From NCBI GenBank assembly GCA_032191485.1, contig JAVDOI010000003.1, forward strand, positions 8,441,986 through 8,505,985: a stretch of DNA of 64,000 nt. The letters run 5' to 3'. The stretch's first letter is position 1; each line of letters opens with the position of its first letter. The notes below the pieces were generated by a model. It made no database searches. It had not been told where the DNA came from and saw only the letters and a program-made list of their open reading frames with translations. This document shows, one piece after another, positions 25,747-37,600 of this stretch. Made by a program: the position numbers and the translations under genes. Origin of the DNA: Leptoclinus maculatus. Taxonomy: Eukaryota > Chordata > Actinopteri > Perciformes > Stichaeidae.

Positions 25747-27283
25747 TCACCAAGTCCACTGTTGCGTTTGCACCAAGTGATGTGCTGGGAACTGTGGCGC
25801 CACGGCGCTGTACTGCGCGTTATACTGCATGTGTTGGAGTGACTGGGCACTATAAGCCGAGAAGGGGATCCCGGCCTGAAAAGTGGCCGCCAAGTCCTGA
25901 GCTTTAAGAGTGTGACAAGGCTTTCCATCCCTGACTAAGACAGGCACGGCCACCCGCCTGGGAGAAGGGAGATGGGTCACTTCCATACCTTTCTCGGCCC
26001 GGGCTCTCTTCATCTTATACCGGTGGTTCTGGAACCAGATCTTCACTTGGGTTGGGGTGAGGCGGATCAGGCTGGCCAGGTGCTCCCTCTCCGGGGCGGA
26101 CAGGTACCTCTGCTGCCTGAAGCGGCGCTCCAGCTCGTAGGTCTGCGCCTTGGAAAACAACACCCTCCTTTTCCGCTTCTTGCCGGAGTCGCTGCCGCCG
26201 CTGCTGGAAGTTTCCTTGTCGTTGTCCGGCGATTCGTCGTCCGCGGACGGCTCCGGGGACTTGGCCGAGTCCTGAGAGCTGGCGGATAGACCGTGCACTG
26301 CGGCAAGAAACGGGAGAAACACTGTCAAAATGTTATGTCTTAAAGTTTCCAGGGGACATTTTTCATCAAAAGCACAATAATCAATCAATCAAAACTTAGG
26401 ATGCAAATTGATAGTGCTGCTGCGTAATAAGAACAATAACCTGTTAGTGATCGAGCACTTCTCAAAACAGGATTACAAAGACATATGCAACGCTTCTTAA
26501 GACATAAACGCGACCGAATAACAAAACGCCGGGGCATTTTGGCCAATTTTGAAGTCTTTGGTGTAATTTTGAAGTGGAAAGCACACAAAAAAATGATTCT
26601 TTAGCCCAAATCTCCACAAGGAGAGCGAGTCAGTGAAGCATCAAAAGGTGGCATTGTCTGCTCGTAAATCCCCACAGAATGCACGTCTTATATTTCACAC
26701 CGTGCTTATACTCGGAATAACTTACAGCCCCCTTGTTTATTTGTTTTCTTCCACGGTGTTTTATCGATCAAATTCTTACAACACAAGCTGCGTTGAGCCT
26801 AAACACTGCATGCATTTGTTGAGCCCGTAAACGCCTCAAGACGAGCGCAGCAGTGCACGGTGCATAAAAGATGAATGCTGCACGCCACCCAAGGGCGTCG
26901 TTAGGGTGGAATAGGAGGCTGCATGCCATCAATTATGGCTTAATGTAACCGCATAGCTTGGAAATATCACAGAAGTCATTATCAACAAGATCAGCAAGCA
27001 TTCTTAGACTCTACTTACATGAATACTGAATACTGTCCGTAGTAGCAAGCCATCGTGTGTAAGGATTGTCACTACTGTCATAAAAGGGGTTCTTTAAAGG
27101 CAGATTTTGACCGTTTTCTAGAGGACTTTGCACCAAAACTCCAGTGTTTTTTGTCGTGGACGTGGTCTCCGATCCCTCCGTGTCGTCCTCCGCTCCGGTG
27201 ATAGATCCGTCTTCGTCATTTGTGTCAGGAAGGTCCAAAATGTCCTTTACAGAAAAGCCCGTCTTTGTGTTGGTCAACGACAT
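25747..27283 (-). CDS. nkx2.2a: NK2 homeobox transcription factor Nkx2.2
   Basis: Shh-induced homeodomain repressor, known in vertebrates to specify ventral neural (V3), oligodendrocyte and pancreatic endocrine fates. Coding exon 1 is 27283-27019 (ATG at 27283-27281) and exon 2 is 26297-25747 (TGA stop). Donor GTAAGT and acceptor TTGCCGCAG join codon TTG to give QYSLHGLSA. The product is 271 aa, close to the roughly 273 aa of mammals. The TN motif FSVKDILDL is at residues 10-18. PLKNPFYDSSDNPYTRWLA is in exon 1. An acidic/Ser-rich linker precedes the homeodomain at 129-188 (KRKRRVLFSKAQTYELE...WFQNHRYKMKRAR). The NK2-specific motif SPRRVAVPVLVRDGKPC is at 200-216, and the C-terminus is TQQWTW. 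The frame stays open upstream of the ATG but shows no further in-frame ATG nearby, so this start is secure. The strong match to the conserved teleost form suggests the 'a' ohnolog. Confidence 0.95.
26298..27018 (-). other. nkx2.2 intron 1 (721 bp)
   Basis: GTAAGT...CAG intron, phase 1, the same phase and relative position (before the homeobox) as the nkx2.4 intron, as expected for paralogs. Near the donor, about 26860-27000, the sequence is unique and CpG-bearing (for example CCATCAATTATGGCTTAATG) and may be constrained. Confidence 0.85.
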
Positions 27284-27680
27284 ATTCTGGTGGGGGGGGA
27301 AATATGCAGGGAAAAGTTGCTGCACCAGCTTTTCGGACAATCCGCTGTTTAGAAAGAAAGAAAAAAAAAAGAAGAAGAGGCGACGTTTCAGGAAAAAATA
27401 GGATGAGTAAGAGTCGCTCTACGCTGAAGTACAGTCAGAGCAGCCACTGTGGATAACCATTGCCTGAGCAAGTAGCAGTGGATTCAGTGTAAGTCCAGGA
27501 AGAATGCCAAAGTGGCTGAAGTGCTATGTGTGGCTCATGGATACTGTGCTACTGCTGGGTGCTAGAGTGAAATAAGCCATTACCTTGTCCGATCAGTCCA
27601 TATAAGGTTGGTCTCAACACATGAACCTGCAGTGAAAAAGCATTAAAACACGCGAAAGGTTGGCCACGTGTGGGCGGGTC
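27284..27680 (-). promoter_or_regulatory. Putative nkx2.2 promoter and 5' UTR with CArG/TATA-like box
   Basis: CCATATAAGG at 27598-27607 is a perfect CArG (SRF-type) sequence. Read on the minus strand it contains TTATATGG, which could also serve as a weak TATA element about 315 nt before the ATG. An E-box CACGTG lies at about 27665. A purine-rich A/G run is present at 27352-27395. The transcription start is not determined. Confidence 0.4.
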
Positions 27681-28234
27681 TTAGGAGTCAAGTGGATGAA
27701 GACAGTGTTTGCAGATGTGAAATTGTGGGTTTTGGGGAGATCCGAGCCTCTACCATTGGTGCTTCAGAGCATGATGAGTGGTATAACGTGTCAATTAATT
27801 ACAAAGACGGGGAGGGCCTTTTTTACACCCTATTTACATACAAAGAACCTCAAAGTAGCTTTATGCTCACAATACTTAAAAAGCCCGTTTTAACAAATTG
27901 CTCTCACTGAAGCTGTTGCCTTTTACTTTCCTCACAAAAACAGTCATGTATAAAAAAAATACATTTTGGGTTATTTTTTTCATTTATTTATTTTTCAGGG
28001 ATGGGAACCACAAGGAAGAGCGGCTATTGTTCAAATATTCGGGGGTAATTTATGTAAACCTTTTGTGTCAATATTTTTGCCAGGGCTTAGGGACAAGAGG
28101 CTGTGTTGAAACTGAAGCAGGACTCTGTTTGTTTGAAAACGCTAAGCAGGTATTTAAGACAGTAGGCCTATCCAAATGTGATGCTGATAATGAGGACTAT
28201 AGAGCCAACAATAACAATACCAGTACTAATTATA

Positions 28235-28290
28235 CCATCAATAATAATAACATATAATAATAATAATAATAATTAATATTGTTATTATTA
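28235..28290. repeat. (AAT)n-rich stretch
   Basis: AAT/ATA triplets with interruptions, followed by its AT-rich complement-like ATTGTTATTATTA run. It may fold back on itself. Confidence 0.7.
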
Positions 28291-28639
28291 TATTAAACGG
28301 TGTCTAATAGCAGAAGACTGCAGGCTTATAATTAGAAAAAAAACAATAGGCCTAAAACAGTGTTTTCTTAGTTTAGCCTCTGTATAGCCTACATATTAAT
28401 GCATACTGTATCATGCAATCATACTATTAAAACAATAATATTGTCTTTTCCTCAATAAATCTCCCCAGTTTCATCATGGCAGCGCATCCTAATATTTGTT
28501 TTCTGCGTGTGTGGAGCCCCCTCTAAAGTGCTCAATCTTGCTCTTTCTGTGGAAATCCGAGTACCATTGTTGCTGACTTTATTTTCCTCCCCTTCAAGAC
28601 TTTCCCTTTCGTTCTCCTCCCTCTGCCTCCTATCCAGTA

Positions 28640-28860
28640 TGTGATGTGGGTGACAATGTTTCACGTTTTTTAGCAAGTCCTCTGCGCATCCTGGGTGGTC
28701 GGACCCGGGCAAACACAAATACAAACCGATTGCTAAGCTGCAGACAATGGGGGAAATGTAGACAAATGTCCGGCTCCTGTTGGAAGCTTTTGTCCGGCCG
28801 CAGTTTTTGCATTTATTTCAGGGGCGAAATAATAGATGATTGACGCCCCGTGCACAATGC
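28640..28860. promoter_or_regulatory. Candidate Shh-response enhancer of nkx2.2 (Gli + Sox sites)
   Basis: A perfect 9-bp Gli consensus, TGGGTGGTC (reverse of GACCACCCA), is at 28692-28700, about 1.4 kb upstream of the nkx2.2 ATG. Nearby are Sox-type cores: ACAATG at 28653-28658, ACAATGG at 28744-28750 and ACAATG near 28854. A TGATTGAC Pbx/Hox-type site is at 28837-28844. Nkx2.2 is an established direct Gli target whose mammalian neural enhancer lies about 2 kb upstream and combines Gli, SoxB1 and homeodomain inputs. Equivalence is inferred. Confidence 0.55.
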
Positions 28861-28986
28861 TTCCTAACTGTTTGGAATAAATCTGAGGTTGTTCCTAGTT
28901 GTCATGGCATTCAACTGCTTTCAATGGACTATCTCTTCATTCAATTCCTGGATCGCTCCACAATATTAAGGAAAGTCCTTCATCTC

Positions 28987-29054
28987 AACACACACACACA
29001 CACCCACACACACACACGCACACACACACACGCACACACACACACACACACACA
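28987..29054. repeat. (CA)n microsatellite
   Basis: About 34 CA units with CCCA and CGCA interruptions. Confidence 0.95.
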
Positions 29055-29149
29055 TAGTAGTCTTTCGCCTTCTTGATGGAAATATGTATTTTAGTTCCAC
29101 AGATTGTTAAAATCAGATTGAATTAATTGATTGTAGCACTTATTAAAAT

Positions 29150-29240
29150 AAATTGTAATATTATTATTACATGGTTGTTATTATTAATATGATTGTCATG
29201 ATTATTATGACTATTTTTATTATTATTATGGTTTTCCCAC
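29150..29240. repeat. Imperfect (ATT)n tract
   Basis: ATT triplets broken by GATTGTC and similar; low complexity. Confidence 0.7.
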
Positions 29241-29973
29241 TATTATTAGTAAACTAATAGTATGAAATTGATACAACTAAATTGAAATTGTATGCACAAT
29301 CACTATTATTGGCTTTATATAATGAATAATCTTTCTACGGTTTTTGGTCCTCATAGTAGTGCACCTGACATACAGGCCCTGAGGTAAATATTTCACCAGA
29401 CTGGCAGAATTAATCACAAGTCTCAACATCCCACAAAGGCTCCATTGAGCTGAACGGTATGTGGACAAACTGGAGCAGCGCCTGAGCCTCTATACGGGAG
29501 AGAGAGGTTACTGACCTGATCCACCAAGTAATGCTGCTCAGCTAAATCCGACTTGTGAGGGGGACATCCAGCCCGCAGCAGACACACGGAGAGCTTTACG
29601 CACCACGGAGGAATGGCCCGGGCTGTAGCCTCCATCCACATCTCATCAGGAAACTCACTTGGCCCACGCAGGACATTATTTCACTGAGACTTATTTAGCG
29701 CCTCAAAAGTGTGTGGAGCTAAATCAGGGTGTGTTAGAGCATGCGGGCTTATCACCCGAGCCATTCTGCTTCGCTGTGGCTGCGTGTGGCACAGTGACAA
29801 GGGGGAAGTCACAGTAGGTTTGGTGACGGCGCATGGGAGCGCACTGGGCTGCAGACTGTGGCCAGTTGCTGGGGATGCACTATTTGATCAATTGAGCCGA
29901 GGGTTTCGGCAAGAAGAGGTAAATGTGCACAGGGCTAAGTGGACGTACTCCACTTGGAGAGCCTATCGCTCTG

Positions 29974-30092
29974 TGTTTACCTGTTTACTTTCACAGGTAG
30001 TTCAAACAGGCCGCTTGCCTTTTCACTCTGACACTGGCCAGTTTTGTGCAGAGCGGGACAAGTTACCGGGACCGACACCGGGAAATGTTTAC
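29974..30092 (+). promoter_or_regulatory. FoxA-type motif cluster upstream of nkx2.2
   Basis: TGTTTAC occurs at 29974-29980 and 29982-29988 (8-bp spacing) and again at 30086-30092. FoxA factors act in floor plate and endoderm where Nkx2.2 is regulated. The cluster lies 2.7 kb upstream of the nkx2.2 ATG. A function is inference. Confidence 0.35.
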
Positions 30093-30211
30093 AGTCCTGT
30101 AAGTCTGCTCAGGAGGTGTCCAGGCTGCAATTACGTACAATTATTCCAAATTAATTTAGTGTAAAAATAAATGCCAGATTTTGAGCCTCTTCTCTTTTTA
30201 CAGGATGGAGA

Positions 30212-30350
30212 TTGTATCATTATTATAATAGTAATTATTATTAACAATATTAATATTGCAAACACTATTATTGTTATTGTCATTATAGATGTAGTTCAGT
30301 TTTCCATTATTTTCATTGTCCACTTTTATTGGTGTTGTTGTTGTAATTAT
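30212..30350. repeat. (ATT)n-rich low-complexity tract
   Basis: ATT/AAT triplets and TTGTTG runs, giving a spurious Ile-rich frame. Confidence 0.7.
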
Positions 30351-30839
30351 TAGGTCGTAAAAATGAACTATCCCGTTTTTAACAAACTTAAGAGTTGAAA
30401 CATTGTTGCAAATATGTTTCCACTGCTTTTCCCTCTCCGTGGGTAAATCATCCTCAATCCGACTGCTGTGTCTGCTGCGAATTGTGTGTGTGTGTTGGGG
30501 GTGTTAAACCAGACAGAAGATGGAGTAAAGAAGGGCCTCTGAGCTGCAGATGCATCAGGATTTAAAGGACAATACGGGGCGCAGGGCTGGGGCTTCCCAT
30601 CACCCGCTTATTTAAGTTCAGCTGACACTAAATCTTCAGATATGACTCTAAAAACATACATTATAATAGAATGTATCATCTGACTTCGTGCGTAAAACTG
30701 TATGTGAATAGCATGCGCAATACTAACCTTTTTATGTGCTCATTGCTGCTATAATTATGCTATCACCAGTTTCGCCAGTGCTCCCATTTTAATATTATAA
30801 GCAACAGAGCTGACTGGCTCATTATTAAAGCTTGTTACA

Positions 30840-31540
30840 TTTTTTGTCCTGATCCCAGCTTTGTAATCAAACGTACAGCAGAATGGACTCATCCAAAAAC
30901 AATTAATTTTTCGGATGAACCCCAAAAAACGGGCCCCGTCTGATTAATTATAATTCCCTCCTAAAAATTCATGCCCACGATTGTTCCCAAATAAGTGAAG
31001 AAAGAGCTTTTTATATTCTTGATTAAATAAATCTTTCGATTGAATGCACAAATAAGAATGCCGCAGGAGAAGCCATAATAACGTTGATCATTCCCTCCTT
31101 TTAATCGCTGAATTTCAGCGTGTTTGGGCGCCTCAGGCAGGGAGTTAGTCTTTGATAAAGGTAACCCCTTCTGCCTCAGGGTGCCCATGATAAATGTACG
31201 GAGTGACAACACCGATTTTCTCCCTCTATGATTAAAAGCCTATATATGATATGCAGGTAACGCGGGTCCGGTTTATTTATTATGGGGGCTAAGCCATGGC
31301 CCGAGGAGACTTGGCTTCAGGGTAGAAATCATTTTGGAGCCCGTTTGGTTGTTTTTTTCTTCTTACAAAAATCCAGCCACCTTTTCCTCCCGGGCAAAAG
31401 TCTTTATTCGTCTCCTTTCCTCTAATGATTAAACATGTCACGGCGAGATTATAGCAGTGCGCCCATGGCCCGAGGAGATGCCTTCATTTGTTAAACCACC
31501 AGTTTATTTGTAACGGTGAATTTCATGCCACGCTGTGCCA
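30840..31540. promoter_or_regulatory. Candidate conserved noncoding block with 16-bp direct repeat
   Basis: About 700 bp of unique, mostly repeat-free sequence 3.6-4.3 kb upstream of nkx2.2. CCATGGCCCGAGGAGA occurs identically at 31294-31309 and 31463-31478 (169-bp offset) on the same strand. AAACAATTAATTTTTC and CTGATTAATTATAATTC homeodomain cores lie at about 30898-30955. It looks like an enhancer block; conservation is unproven. Confidence 0.4.
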
Positions 31541-34059
31541 TTCGCCGTAATCTTTTTCTGTGTAAGACGAATTGCTAAAAAGGGGTTTATTATTTTTTAA
31601 TCACTTCCCATTTCAGTATCGCACTGACATTGGCAGGAAGGAGGGATAAATGGCTCGACTTTTTCAGATGAATTAAAAAGGGGACAACTGTTATTTGTTG
31701 TATTGTGTGGGACATTTGTATGAATAAATAAACAAATGAATAAATCATCCTCTCCAGGAGAACCTGATCTACTGACACAAGTACAGACAACTTGTCCTCC
31801 TTGTTAGGCAGTCTGTGTGTGAGTGCAGTAATAACATTAACAGCTGTTGACATCTGTAGAGCTCTAGCGGTCTCTACCGGCAAATGTGGGAAACAACAGG
31901 GGGTGCTAATGGTGTGCACCCAATTAGACAACTTATATTAGCCAATTCGAACATAGGCTATGCAGTGGAATCAGACACGTTATGATGTTAGGAATATAAC
32001 GTATATGTTTGATACTTCCCATGCAGGCAAACACACCCATCCATGTCCACCCTATTAAGATATACAGACGTTCCTCAGTAAATCAGGTGTAACCTCGTGA
32101 GCGCACCATTTGTGGAAGCTGTGTATTATCCATCATTTGTTTTTTGGTTGGCTGTTAGAGAAGCCAAGTGAATCTTCTCATATCTGATTTTTTTGGTTAA
32201 ACATAGTTTACAATTCTTCTTTTCCAAACAATTCTCCTGATTGAGCTCGGACATGAGGGTGCAGGCCACGTTCACATGTGCAGTCTCGACGATATTGTCC
32301 ACCACGTGAGTGCGTAATGATCACCAACTACAGTAGGCTAAAAAAAAATACGCACAGACCCACACTCTGAAAAAGCATGAAACACAGTCCAAACGATCAG
32401 GATTGTCTACACTCAATGACTAAGATGCGTACTGATGCGCATAAAATAGCAGCAAAAGAAAGTAAGCAGCCTCTATTAGGCTGTAAAAACAGAAAATAAA
32501 TACTGTATGCAAACGGAGTGGAGCATCCAGTGCGCTTACCTAGACTGGAGGGGGCCTGAATGTGTTGCCAGCGTTAAGACAGCGCGCAGAGTTAATGAAA
32601 TATCTCCAAATGGGAGTCAGGAGTGCGTGCAGAGATAAGCCTGATGTGGTTTATATACCCAGAAAGCAAGTGCTTCTCTTCTCATATTGTCCAAGAGCGT
32701 TTGCATAGCTGGCCAAGTGGCTCTGCTCTTGCTGACTGGCTAACATTGCATGGTGTTTGTTTTCCCCTTGCTATGACGTGAGAAAAAATATTGGCCATAT
32801 GTTCATCGGCAATAAATTGGTCTTGAGCGCAAACACAGCTCCCTGCAGACGGTGCTTTTAACCCGGCGCAGCTAGTTTTCTCTCTTTGGGATGTTTTTGG
32901 GGACACGAAAGTATCTGCTGTATAATGTAGGTGAGGGATAATGTTACAACAGCCTGTTTAGGAGATAATTGTATACGCCTATGGAGGAGCTGCCGGTTGA
33001 TATTTTTTACTGCGACCTATTATTCCTCACACAGGGCTCTCTAATAAATCGCTTGGTAACCAAGAAGCAGCCCCGTCCAAAGAGCAGATGTGGCATGTTA
33101 TCCACGCCACGGTTGCGTTTACATTAGATACCCTGATGCAATGATTGATAACCAAGGTCACAGCAATTCACAACGATTGGAGACCCGGGCATCTCCCACG
33201 AGGCAGACTACTAACACATAATGTTAGCCACATAGATCCACATGTGTCGACACTGGAAACACCCGCAACTGTGTGTGCTTAGGCCGCAACAGAAAATGTC
33301 AATCAGATAATAAATTCCGGAGTCTCCGCTCACAAGGACTTTAGGTGCAAAAAAACACCAATAATTATAATAATGGTAATAAAAACAACAATTAAGGCAT
33401 GCATCTTTATATTTATATCGATCTGCCTTAAAGACGCACACACACAAATGTGAAAAGTATTTTACACATCTGCTGGATGGATACTATGACCATGTAATAC
33501 ACTTACACACAATGTGAAATCGGGTGGAATGAAAAAAGAAAACCCGCATAAAAACTATATGCGCCAATATGTAGTATTAGTAACTAACAACTGCTCGTCT
33601 GAATTCAACATTTATATAAGACAAAATCAGCAAATAGTAATACTTAAATATATAAGTAATATATAAGGTCATATAAGTAAATAAAATATCCGCACTGTGT
33701 GACACCATGGCACAAAATAAGAGGCAACATTTTTAAGTAGACAATATAGGGAACATGCTTTTGTGGGAAACAGTCTACACATCACAATTTCTACAAACAC
33801 AACTAATTAAAACACAAAATAACTTCGTGTTTATTTTATTAAATGTCCGTTTTCATAACAATGTCTTGATTCTCTTCAGCACTATCCATTACACATGTTG
33901 CACGTGCACCGACAACATTTCCCACCCTCTATTGTATCAAAGGTTGGCAATATCTGCTCGGTGTAAAAATGATGACAGTAATTGTTGAGGAAGAAAGCAA
34001 TATAAGTAAACACCAGTTGTGCTATTATGACACCTTGGGGTGGGTGGATACCTTAAATC

Positions 34060-34620
34060 AAGACAATAATTTTATTGTGGGCAGTCTGGAATCTACGCGC
34101 GATAATAATGGTGTTGCCTAGTAGAGCAGGAGCGACCGTCAATCAATAGTGAATCCATTACTGATGGGTTTTGTGCAGGGCCACTTTGCTGATGAAAGAC
34201 AGAGATTATCCTCGCTGCCATCGCTGTGTTCAAGAGTATCGCTAAGATGCAAAGAATACAAATAAATAAATTGGCCTCATACCTCGTTTGAAATTCCACA
34301 TTAAGGCAAAGTAGTTAGTTAGAGTTGGAATTTATTCATGAGGTGCAGACGAATGAGAAAAAGCTTTCCACTCAGCCGCTCTGTGAACACCCTTGTGCTG
34401 TTTGAGATTTGCCACAAGTGCTCTGGGTGCTAAATACAAGGTCTCCTGAAAAAGGATGGGTAAGATAGGCCCTGCCGGTCAAGCTATTATCAATCCCTGG
34501 CCTAAAGCTTGATGACTAAGATACTTCAGATGTAGTTAACGGCTGAGCGAGGACACTGATGGCACGGCATTCTGAAATCAATCAGTTCAAGTTTTAATGT
34601 ATCGACCACTCGAGGAGAAC
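34060..34620. promoter_or_regulatory. Candidate conserved noncoding block
   Basis: Unique sequence without simple repeats, with balanced composition and several homeodomain/NK-type cores (GTCAATCAATAG near 34138, CCACAAGTG near 34411). Called from texture only. Confidence 0.2.
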
Positions 34621-37600
34621 GACGAGAGGGAGAGCTTCTCGACACACAAATGCCACAGAGACTGGGTTGATTTTCATGGAAGATACACTTTAAAAGAGAG
34701 AGGGAAAAAAAAGTTGGATTAAACCTGAGGGCTCACTTGTGTTGGTCGAGACTCATACATGATGATAGCCGGTCCTATCAATGGAGAAGGCTAAGCAATT
34801 TTTCTTCACAAATACATGCACTTAGAGAGGTTTAGCATTTGCTCACCAAGCCCTTAGTGTTAAGGTGAGTGAATGGGTGTTTTTAGCCCTTCAAGAGATG
34901 TGAAGCAAAGTAGAGGAGATGGGTTGTTTTCCAACAAAGTGCTCAATGCTGCACACCAGTGAATATTACCATATTCTTAAATGACAACGGTGCATTGTGA
35001 ATTGGAGGAGCTCTGGAGTGTACAGGGCGATTGGTCTTAACATTTTTGCCCTGTTGTGTTACCTACTGGAGAGGAAGAGACGGCGGGGGGGACAAATAGT
35101 ATGAACCCTCTCAAAGTGTTAGCTGAGTGAGAAAAAAAAAAGTTATTTTAGAGCACTCTGTCTGGTATTTTCTTCAGAAATATTAGATTCGTGGGTTGCA
35201 TGGAAGGGTTTTGTGGACATTACTTGACATGAATAACTTTAGCCATGAATATCTCTTCTCCAGTGCTAAGCATCTGGTACAAGGCAGTGCTTGGCCTTGG
35301 AGAGCCATATAGCTGTTTGTAAACCCTGTTTCGGAGGCCAATGGCCAACAAACACAGTACTTAGTGGACACATTCTGATAGCATTTTAGCCCCTGTGGCA
35401 TGTGGGTACAAAGAAAACGCCCTAGTCAAGGTCAGACGCTTTAAAAGCCGTGAGCTTCAAATGATAAAGGAGAATTGATCCCATCAAAATTTTCACTTAA
35501 CTATATATGAGTCAGGTACCGTCGGAAAAGGCAGCTGGTGTGGATGTTAGCCACAGACGTGAGGGCAAATGAAGAAGCTGGACTTCTCCCTCACACATCA
35601 GAGCTGTGATTTACTGTGAACACATTGTAAAGCATGGGCCAGATACTGTGGGGCTGCTTTCTAATTCAATATATATATATAAAAGGAGCATTATGTTGGT
35701 GCATATATCAGTAAGCAAGAAGGACCTAACAAGATCAATTCCACCACTGTGGACAATTTTGTTAGTGAAAAAAAGAGGAGCTGGATCGAATCACAGTTAT
35801 GGCGACTTCAAAGGTGGAGCGCTTTCTCCGTTCTTTGAAAAGGGTGGAGAACCAAATCATGTGGTGAATAAAACCCAGAAGTGAAGAGCACATCTAAAAA
35901 AAATAGAACAGTGTCTCAAGGCAGCCAGCTATGTGTCAATCTGCACAACCCAACTGATTCCAAAGGGAATTTGAAAGAGAGAGAGAGAGATCTCAAGAAA
36001 ATGCAGAGAAGCAACAGTTAGGTTGCTTTGGTCTTTCAAGACTTCTTGCGTCTATTGAAACAATAAAAACGGGCACGAGCCAAGGACAGATCATTGCATT
36101 GATGGGCGAGCTCGTCCTTGCCGTCACTCCGGCTGCAGAGAGCAGCTTTGGAGCAAAGATTGAAAAGCTTTGCAAGGATATCGACGGTTACCTTCAGCGG
36201 TAGGCAGATAGTGAAGTAGGGAAGGAAGAATATGACTCGGATTTGAATAGTACTGCATTGACAAAACATGTTGAATTAGAAGCAGGATGTCTCAAGGCCA
36301 ATTTTTTTTTTATTACAAATGTTTCTTGCTGAAAACAAACCAGGAGGACAAAACGATGAATTGTTGTTAATCTGGCGCATTAGTCCTTTCTTAAGACACT
36401 CTGCAGACGGCAATCTCAACATGTTCTTCAAAGAGATACAACAAGTGACAGATATAAGTAGCAGGAAATATAACTGTACTGCGGTGTTCAGTGAGGTCTG
36501 GCTGTTCAGCCACTTTACCTTGAGAACCTGCATGACAGGGGAACTGAATAGCACTTTAACTCTGCTTTCTCTACAGCACTGTAGTCTACTTCAATGCAGC
36601 ATTGAGGTTGCCTTCGAGAACTTTAAGATGTTAGGCTTTTGGTAATGATCTGCTGAGATGTTAGACAAGTTAGGTTTACTGTCGTGAAATCTATACTCAA
36701 GCTATAGAGGACACAATTCTGTAACATTTCAAAGCACCATTGAAAAATAGCCATTTGCAGGGAGAAGTGAAGAAATCCATTAAACTTTTGACATGGAAGG
36801 ATGATTTTCTTTACCCCGATTAGAGATTTCTTTTCAAAAGCTAACCTGCTTGGAAAAAAAGAGAAGAATTGCTGCACTTAGTTGAGACCTTGTTTCTCTG
36901 AATCTCCAGTCATTTCTTTTGTTGAAGATACATTTTGAGTGAATGTTGCACCGTAAACAGGAGACATTTTGTACAGAAGATGGAACAGGTAATGGCTCGT
37001 TATCTCCAAACCCACTGCATCAATAGCTTTTATTTTTTTGCCAGTGTTTTGGAGCACAACAAGATTTGAAGTAGGAGAGCAGGTATTTTCACTACGTCCG
37101 ACTCAATGTGAGAACAGGTGAATGCTTGAATCATAGTTGCTCATTAATGAAACTGGGTTATCCAACAAAATGTCGTAATGAAAGTGAGATTAAATATCAT
37201 CAATTTCTTGAAGGCATTTTGGACCAAGGCTGTCACGATGATGAATCATTTTTTTATGAAAGATAACAAGTGACGGCAAAGCTTTAAAACGGGACGTGAA
37301 TGTCTTTTAACCACCATGAGGGAGATTCTCAACTATTTTTCCTCGTGAAACTGCAGAGGTTAAGGATTTCTTCTTGTGGCACACGTTGTGTAGCTCTTTG
37401 AAGTTTGAGGTTAAAATGTCCGCATAACTGTTGGTTCCTCTATGGTGAGCAGGAATGCATTTTCTTCGCTACAAATGGCAGTAATTACGTTCATAATAAC
37501 AACAGTCATTACACAGTGAAGGAAAAGCTTTTGCTGCGAGTAGGTTTTAGTATAGTTGTATGTAGTGCAGTGTGCGTGCGTGTGTCTGCATGTGTGCGAG

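Noticed and set aside
26298..26388. Longer nkx2.2 exon 2 starting in the intron
   Set aside because: The open frame is acceptor read-through; splicing at CAG|TGCAC restores the family sequence QYSLHGLSA.
27284..27340. In-frame N-terminal extension of nkx2.2
   Set aside because: The frame is open up to 27340, but the codon there is TTG and no ATG occurs between it and the conserved start at 27283.
29709..30164. 151-codon plus-strand open frame as a gene
   Set aside because: No recognisable domain, and it covers the FoxA-motif region. Judged a chance frame in moderately GC-rich DNA.
27300..30200. An antisense or divergent noncoding RNA at nkx2.2, like NKX2-2-AS1 of mammals
   Set aside because: Plausible by analogy, but no exon, promoter or poly(A) structure can be supported from the sequence.
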